From NCBI GenBank assembly GCA_025463515.1, contig JAODAQ010000065.1, positions 1 to 64,000 of the forward strand: 64,000 bases of DNA, written 5' to 3'. This stretch comes from Rhodoglobus sp. (GTDB lineage: Bacteria; Actinomycetota; Actinomycetes; Actinomycetales; Microbacteriaceae). Under the pieces are notes generated by a model that made no database searches, had not been told where the DNA came from, and saw only the letters and a list, made by a program, of their open reading frames with translations. Below are positions 58,974 through 64,000 of this stretch, one piece after another (positions within the stretch are counted from its first letter, which is position 1; each line of letters opens with the position of its first letter). Made by a program: the position numbers and the translations under genes.

Positions 58974-61900
58974 ATGGCGCACCCTGTGCGAACGCTCGCG
59001 CTTGCAATCGCTGCAGCGGTCATCCTCACGGGTGTCCCGCTCGGCGCGGTCGCCGCGTCTCCGCTCATCTTGGGCTACTCGACCGTTGCCGTCGGCCAAG
59101 ACCCGCGTGACGTCGTGATCTCGCCCGATGGCTCGACCGCCTACGTGAGCAACTACGGTGATGACGATGCGGGCACGGTGTCCGTGGTCGACATTGCAGC
59201 GGGCTCCACGACGGCAACGATCCCCGTGGGAGAGCGACCCGCCGGTCTCGCCGTCAGTCCGGACGGCGCCCTCCTGTACGTCGCGGAGAACAGCTTCGCC
59301 CACCCGGCTGTCTCGGTGATCGCGACCGAGTCGCGATCGGTGGTCGCGACGGTCCCGCTCCCGGGCACGGGCTCCCTTCTGAATGTCGCCTTCTCTCCGG
59401 ACGGGCTGAAGGCCTACGTAGTCCACGGCTTCGACACCACGAGCGGCAGTCTCGACATCATCGATGTCACCACGAGCACCTATGAGCGGCAGATTCCGCT
59501 CACGGGCTACGGCAGCCCCTATGACATCGTCGTTTCACACGATGGCGCGACGGCCTATGTCTCGCTGGGCGATCGCGGCGTGTTCGGTGTCGACATCGCA
59601 TCCGGGACGATCACCGGAGTGCCTTCCGGCATTGCCCGGGGCCTCGCCCTCTCGCCCGACGGCACGAAGATCTACGCCGCGAGCAACATGATCTACGAGA
59701 CGGACCTGGGGACCGGAGCGACCCGCGTTCTGGGTGACGGGCTCTACCTGGGTCAGCGGCCCTTCTCCCTCACCGTCTCCCCGGACGGCGCAACGCTCTA
59801 CGTCGTTGACGCTCAGGACCCCGTCCTCGCGGTGGTCGACGTCGTGTCGGGCCACACGATCCGGAAGACCGTCGTTCACTCCGCGCTGTCCGTCGCGGTC
59901 ACCCCCGACGGCACTCGGGTGCTCGTGCCCAGCCAGAACGGGACCTCGCTCGCGATAGTGAGTGAGTCGGACCCGGAACCCTCTCCTTCCCCGCTCGAGC
60001 ACGCGAGCCGCATCGCGGCTCAGAACGCCGGAGCCGTGGCTGTCAACAGCCTCACCTCCCGGCTGTACGTCGTGAACCGGCCGGCGCACGAGCTTGCTGT
60101 GATCGACGAGACGACCCGACAGGCAGTGGCGCAGATCCCACTCGGCACTCAGGCCGCGGATGTCACCGTGAACGAGACAACCAACACGGTCTACGTCTCC
60201 GACATGCAGAGCAATACGGTGACGATCATCGACGGCGTTTCCAACACCGTGACCGCAACGGTTCCGGTCGGGAGCGGCCCGGCCAATATCGCCGTGGATG
60301 AGGAGCGCAACCGCGTTTTCGTGTCCAATGCGAACGGCAAGTCCGTGTCTGTCGTCGACGGCGCCACCCGCACGGTCGTGTCGACAATCACCGTGCAGGT
60401 GCAGCCTGAGGGCATCGTCGTCGACCCCGCAACCGACAGGGTCTTCGTGGTCAACACCTCTTCGGGCTTCCTGTCGGTCATCGACGCGACGACCCTCACC
60501 ACGATCCGGACCGAGTCGATCGGCCAGGGCTACTGGTCGATCGCCGTCGACTCGGCCCTCGGCAGGCTGTACATCGGCAACATCACCGGTGGCTTCGTCG
60601 ACGTGGCCGACGCCGGGTCGGGGGTCGTGCTCTCCCGAATCCCCTCTGATGCGAGTCCGATCGACATGATCGTCGATCCCGCTTCTCACCTCGTCTATCT
60701 CGCGAACGCGCCCGGCAGCGTCTCGGTCGTCGACGGGCCGGCCGAGGTCCTGATCTCGACGATCCCGATCGCAGCGGGAGCGTCCGGAATCGCTATCGAT
60801 GCGACCCTGCGCACGGCCTACGTCGCTGCGACGTCGGGAATCGAGGTTCTCGGTGTCGCGGCCGGCCCGACCATGACCACGTCGACCCTGCCCCGCGCGT
60901 ATGTGGGCTCCCAGTACGTCGAGACCGTCTCGGCGGAAGGGGCGCCGCGCCCATCCTTCACCATTGCCAGCGGGGCACTCCCGCAGGGGCTCGCGCTCGA
61001 CTCCGGAACCGGTGGGATCGTCGGCACGCCGACGCAGATCGGCAGCTACTCCTTCGCGATCTCGGCGACCAGCCGGATCGACACGGATACCGTCGAGTAC
61101 TCGATAGTCGTCGGAGCGGCGATTGAGCCTCCGCGGCTCATCGACGACGTCCTGCAAACGGCGCAGGTGGGCGAGGCGTACGATTTCGCACTACCGGTCA
61201 CGGGCAACCCGGTGCCCACCTTCTCGCTGGAGAGCGGTGCGCTTCCCGATGGCCTGTCCCTCGTCGCTGAGAGCGGTCACATCGTAGGTGTGCCGACCAC
61301 AGTAGGCACGAGCGTCTTCTCCTTCAACGCCACCAACGTCGGCGGTTCGATGATGGATGCCGGGCTCACGTTGACCGTGGACGGCGGCAGGTTCGCCTCC
61401 GCCCCGACACCGGTTGTCGTGGGGCCAGTGCAGGTCGACAGCCCGCTCACCGCGGACACGGGGACCTGGAGCCCCACTCCCAGCTCGTTCTCCTACCAGT
61501 GGCTGGTGGACGGCACGCCCGTCGCGGGGGCGACCGGGCGGGAGTACTCGCCGCCGCTCGCCTACGTGGGCCGAGCCCTGTCCGTGACCGTCACCGCGTC
61601 CCTCGCCAACTACATCTCGGAGTCGCGGACCTCAGATCCGACGTCCGCCGTGCGCCCGGGCGCGGTGCAGGGCCGCTCGCCGTCCGTCACCGGCTCGCGG
61701 TCCGTGGGCCAGACGCTGGTGGCCCAGACGGGGACGTGGACGCCGGCATCGACGGTCCTCACGTTCCAGTGGTTCCGAGGTTCCGAAGTCATACCGCACG
61801 CCACCGGTTCCCAGTACGAGCTCGGTGTTGAGGACCTGGGCCGGGTCGTCACCGTGCGCGTCACGGGCACGGCCGCAGGCTACGCGCCGTTGACACGGAT

Positions 61901-62936
61901 GGGCAGGCAGTTCTTCGCGACGAGCATCGGCCAGTTCACCGCGCCGTCTGGTCTCGCCCTCTCCGATTCGCCGATGGTCGGAACGCCCCTCCAGCTCCTC
62001 GACGAGCAGTTCACCCCGTCTCCGACCTCCACGGTCTACCAGTGGTCGGTCGGCGGCACTCCCGTGCCGGGCGCGACGCGGTCGTCGTACACGCCCGTCC
62101 CCACGGACGTCGGTATGAAGGTCGAGGCCCGCGTCACGGTATCGCGTGCCGGTATTGAGACCACGGAGGCGACCGTCGCAACCGCGGGCGCGGTGGCGCC
62201 GGGCACGCTGTACTCACTCGGCCCGCCCCTTATCAAGGGAACCGGCAGGGTGGGCGCCGCTCTCACGACCTCGATCGGCACCTGGTCGCCAATACCCGCA
62301 ACGTCGCAGGTCCAGTGGTACCGCGATGGCGCTCCGATCGCGGGAGCCGTCTCGTCCACCTACACGCCCGTTGCGGGCGACGTCGGCTCCTCCGTGTCAG
62401 TGGTTGTCACGGCCATCCGACCCGGATACTCGTCGGCGACCGGCGCCTCCTCCGCGGTCACCGTCCTGCCGGGCGTCGTGACCGTAGTCGCGCCTCCGAC
62501 GATCTCCGGCAGCCCCGTCGTGGGAAGCACCCTTGTCGCCTCCGCCGGTTCCTGGAGTCCAGCAGCGACGAATGTGACCTACCAGTGGTACCTCTCGGGC
62601 TCGCCCGTCCCCGGCGCGACCGGGTCGACGTTCGGCATTGCCCCGACCTACGTCGATTCCACAGTCTCCGTCATGGTGACGGCCCATCGCGCGGGATACG
62701 ACGACGGGACGAGCACCCGAACCTTCAGCTCATCGGTGACCGGCAGGGTGTACGCCACGTGCGCGGCGCTGAACGTCGACTACCCCCACGGCGTCATGCG
62801 GCCCGGGGCCATGGACCTGCGCAGCGGGACCTATCACGCGCCCTATGCGGGCACCTTCATCTCGCAGTCCGTTTACAACCTCAACGCCGCGGGCCGCGAC
62901 GCCGACAAGGACGGGATCGCCTGCGAGAAGCAGTAG
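58974..62936 (+). CDS. large secreted YVTN beta-propeller / Ig-like / Excalibur protein
   Basis: The 1320-residue exported protein has a signal peptide (residues 1-27, cleavage near GAVA-A). Residues about 30-330 form a first propeller of YVTN-type blades (VGQDPRDVVISPDGSTAYVSNYG); after the linker PEPSPSP at about 335 comes a second propeller to about 630 (SGPANIAVDEERNRVFVSNAN). Two putative-Ig (He_PIG-like) domains follow to about 808, then five repeats of about 88 residues with the pattern GTWSP...YQW...G.PV.GAT...Y.P, and a C-terminal Excalibur calcium-binding domain from C1263 to the end (GRDADKDGIACEKQ). No sortase motif is seen. The role is unknown; surface binding or scaffolding is inferred. 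Codon use looks less biased than in neighbours. Confidence 0.9.
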   Translation: MAHPVRTLALAIAAAVILTGVPLGAVAASPLILGYSTVAVGQDPRDVVISPDGSTAYVSNYGDDDAGTVSVVDIAAGSTTATIPVGERPAGLAVSPDGALLYVAENSFAHPAVSVIATESRSVVATVPLPGTGSLLNVAFSPDGLKAYVVHGFDTTSGSLDIIDVTTSTYERQIPLTGYGSPYDIVVSHDGATAYVSLGDRGVFGVDIASGTITGVPSGIARGLALSPDGTKIYAASNMIYETDLGTGATRVLGDGLYLGQRPFSLTVSPDGATLYVVDAQDPVLAVVDVVSGHTIRKTVVHSALSVAVTPDGTRVLVPSQNGTSLAIVSESDPEPSPSPLEHASRIAAQNAGAVAVNSLTSRLYVVNRPAHELAVIDETTRQAVAQIPLGTQAADVTVNETTNTVYVSDMQSNTVTIIDGVSNTVTATVPVGSGPANIAVDEERNRVFVSNANGKSVSVVDGATRTVVSTITVQVQPEGIVVDPATDRVFVVNTSSGFLSVIDATTLTTIRTESIGQGYWSIAVDSALGRLYIGNITGGFVDVADAGSGVVLSRIPSDASPIDMIVDPASHLVYLANAPGSVSVVDGPAEVLISTIPIAAGASGIAIDATLRTAYVAATSGIEVLGVAAGPTMTTSTLPRAYVGSQYVETVSAEGAPRPSFTIASGALPQGLALDSGTGGIVGTPTQIGSYSFAISATSRIDTDTVEYSIVVGAAIEPPRLIDDVLQTAQVGEAYDFALPVTGNPVPTFSLESGALPDGLSLVAESGHIVGVPTTVGTSVFSFNATNVGGSMMDAGLTLTVDGGRFASAPTPVVVGPVQVDSPLTADTGTWSPTPSSFSYQWLVDGTPVAGATGREYSPPLAYVGRALSVTVTASLANYISESRTSDPTSAVRPGAVQGRSPSVTGSRSVGQTLVAQTGTWTPASTVLTFQWFRGSEVIPHATGSQYELGVEDLGRVVTVRVTGTAAGYAPLTRMGRQFFATSIGQFTAPSGLALSDSPMVGTPLQLLDEQFTPSPTSTVYQWSVGGTPVPGATRSSYTPVPTDVGMKVEARVTVSRAGIETTEATVATAGAVAPGTLYSLGPPLIKGTGRVGAALTTSIGTWSPIPATSQVQWYRDGAPIAGAVSSTYTPVAGDVGSSVSVVVTAIRPGYSSATGASSAVTVLPGVVTVVAPPTISGSPVVGSTLVASAGSWSPAATNVTYQWYLSGSPVPGATGSTFGIAPTYVDSTVSVMVTAHRAGYDDGTSTRTFSSSVTGRVYATCAALNVDYPHGVMRPGAMDLRSGTYHAPYAGTFISQSVYNLNAAGRDADKDGIACEKQ

Positions 62937-62951
62937 TGGTCGATCCTGGCG

Positions 62952-63707
62952 TCACTGCGAGACGGTGAGCACTACCTCCGGGTACTGCGCTCCTACCGCC
63001 TCGGCGGTCGCCTTCTCCTCCGCCGTGCCGACCGTGATCTCCAGGGCCTGCGCGCCGTCGGAGAGCGTCGCCTGTACGGCCAGCGGCAGCACCCGCCCGG
63101 AGACCGCCTGCCAGAGCCTGATGGCGGAGTCCGGCTGGGCGTCGCCCTCTCCGGCGATGGTGAACTTCCCGTCCGCGGTCGATACCGAGACCGGTATGCC
63201 GCCAAGGTCGCCCCCGGCCCCGGTGTATGCCTCTATCAGGGCGGCCGGGGCATCCCTCAGGCCTGCTTGGCTGCCGACTGTGGCATGCAGCCCGGGCGTG
63301 TAGTCGGGGGAGTCCTGGAGCGACTGGTACCGGATCGTCGCCCCGACCAGGAGCGGGTTGTCCCTCAGCCGGTTGATCGCCGCGACGTCCACCCCGTCGT
63401 CGTCGACCGCGAAGCCCCACGCGTTGCCGACGATCAGGTTGATCTCGGCGGCCGCGATGCCCTGGCTGTCGGCCCGCTCCTGAAGGGTCGACGCGAGTGA
63501 GACGAGGTCGTCGTTGCTGATCGCGCCGTCGACGACGAGGTGCGCGGTCATCCCGTCAGCTCCGGCAGCGGGCTGGGCGTCGACGGATGCCACGTGCTCG
63601 AGCGTGGTCGCCCAAATGCCGAACTCGTGGGCCTTCTCGTCCGGCGAGGAGCAGCCCGCGAGAGCCACCACCGCCACGAGAACGAGGGCGGCGCGGACGA
63701 GCTTCAT
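62952..63707 (-). CDS. predicted lipoprotein of unknown function
   Basis: The 251-residue protein has a signal sequence with lipobox VALAGC, Cys at residue 19. The remainder is acidic and contains NDDLVSLASTLQERADSQGIAAAEINLIVGNAWGFAVDDDGVDVAAINRLRDNPLL and a second similar half ending LEITVGTAEEKATAEAVG. No enzyme motif is recognised. ATG 63707 gives a proper lipoprotein signal; the open frame upstream runs through the tRNA gene in antisense and is rejected. It converges with the propeller gene, leaving 15 bases between stop codons, and is divergent from tRNA-Leu. Confidence 0.82.
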   Translation of the reverse strand: MKLVRAALVLVAVVALAGCSSPDEKAHEFGIWATTLEHVASVDAQPAAGADGMTAHLVVDGAISNDDLVSLASTLQERADSQGIAAAEINLIVGNAWGFAVDDDGVDVAAINRLRDNPLLVGATIRYQSLQDSPDYTPGLHATVGSQAGLRDAPAALIEAYTGAGGDLGGIPVSVSTADGKFTIAGEGDAQPDSAIRLWQAVSGRVLPLAVQATLSDGAQALEITVGTAEEKATAEAVGAQYPEVVLTVSQ

Positions 63708-63767
63708 GGCACTCGACACTCTAACCTCCGTACCTGCGCGGCCGAGCCGCGCCCGTGCACGGTGCCT

Positions 63768-63773
63768 TAGTAT
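63768..63773 (+). promoter_or_regulatory. possible -10 box of tRNA-Leu
   Basis: TAGTAT lies 10 bases before the mature 5' end of the tRNA, the expected position of a -10 box. No clear -35 box is seen. Confidence 0.4.
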
Positions 63774-63783
63774 TGGTCGGTGC

Positions 63784-63865
63784 GCCCACCTGGCGGAATT
63801 GGCAGACGCGTCCGACTCAAACTCGGGTGCCGCAAGGCGTGCGGGTTCAAGTCCCGCGGTGGGCA
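63784..63865 (+). tRNA. tRNA-Leu (anticodon CAA)
   Basis: The acceptor stem GCCCACC (63784-63790) pairs with GGTGGGC (63858-63864), discriminator A at 63865. The anticodon arm TCCGA/TCGGG encloses the loop CTCAAAC, giving anticodon CAA (63818-63820) for the UUG codon. The T arm is GCGGG-TTCAAGT-CCCGC (63841-63857) and the variable arm is long, as required for a class II Leu tRNA. The CCA end is not encoded. The length is 82 nt. Confidence 0.96.
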
Positions 63866-63904
63866 CGAACAACCTCGTCCGGAGGAATACCGTAGGCTTT
63901 CCCC

Positions 63905-64000
63905 GTGACTGATCAGGATGCTGCTCCCTCCGCCCCTCGCCGGGTCGTCGTTGCCGAGGACGAGTCGCTCATCCGTATGGACATCGTCGAGATCCTGCGC
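63905..64000 (+). CDS. pdtaR: ANTAR-type response regulator PdtaR, N-terminal part (3' end outside window)
   Basis: Only the first 32 codons are present. After a short leader (TDQDAAPSAP) the sequence RRVVVAEDESLIRMDIVEIL is the start of a receiver domain with the acidic pocket AEDE, and closely follows the N-terminus of mycobacterial PdtaR, whose C-terminal ANTAR domain binds RNA antiterminator hairpins. Start GTG 63905; no strong ribosome binding site. The ANTAR part lies beyond the window, so assignment rests on the N-terminus and on proximity to pyk. Confidence 0.8.
   Translation, partial: MTDQDAAPSAPRRVVVAEDESLIRMDIVEILR

Noticed and set aside
63708-63872. N-terminal extension of the lipoprotein frame through the tRNA region
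   Set aside because: The extension is the antisense translation of tRNA-Leu and its promoter; the internal ATG 63707 gives a proper lipoprotein signal.

Overview
The window is chromosomal DNA of a high-GC actinomycete, most likely a member of the Microbacteriaceae or close relatives. The evidence is very strong G/C third-position bias, GTG starts and 1-, 4- and 8-nt gene overlaps, actinobacterial markers (mIHF domain, HGxxPAAW protein, Trp-operon membrane protein, PdtaR-type ANTAR regulator beside pyk, degenerate PriA), and palindromic repeats of the GGTTGAGTAG...TATCGAAACC kind. Nearly all genes are on the + strand. No rRNA, CRISPR, phage or IS transposase is visible; there is one tRNA (Leu, CAA).

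Layout. 1-6.8 kb: end of rarA, rpsD with a strong terminator, an APH-fold kinase, two small envelope proteins, alaS and ruvX. 6.8-14.3 kb: mltG, the shikimate genes aroE-aroC-aroK-aroB with a LysE-type exporter attached, then aroQ, efp and nusB. 14.3-24.3 kb: a self-contained transport island (TetR regulator; peptide-type ABC importer; LanC-like zinc protein with a Cys-Cys-Gly motif; sulfonate/nitrate-type ABC importer) that separates nusB from pyrR. 24.3-34.2 kb: the pyrimidine operon pyrR-pyrB-pyrC-(membrane protein)-carA-carB-pyrF running into an mIHF-guanylate kinase fusion and rpoZ. 34.2-42.4 kb: coaBC, metK, priA, fmt, rsmB, rpe, a deaminase on the opposite strand and an FKBP isomerase. 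42.5-49.9 kb: hisE-hisG-hisF-hisI flowing into trpE-(membrane protein)-(HGxxPAAW)-trpC-trpB-trpA. 49.9-64 kb: lgt, gltB-gltD, pyk, a DUF1653 protein with an apparent CTG start, a 1320-residue secreted beta-propeller/Ig/Excalibur protein, a lipoprotein, tRNA-Leu and the start of pdtaR.

How it fits together. Most of the window is anabolic housekeeping: chorismate (aro) feeds tryptophan (trp); PRPP is used by pyr, his and trp; glutamine-dependent CarAB and the GOGAT pair GltBD link nitrogen supply to these pathways; nucleotide supply (Gmk) sits beside RNA polymerase omega. Genes are packed into long translationally coupled strings.

The least explained parts are: (i) three exactly 80-bp elements with 15-bp terminal inverted repeats and divergent 50-bp centres; (ii) the orphan LanC-like protein inside a peptide-importer operon; (iii) short TCTCGAC...GCTCGA repeats that occur between genes and in frame inside genes; (iv) apparent enrichment of GGATGC/GCATCC against local codon preference.
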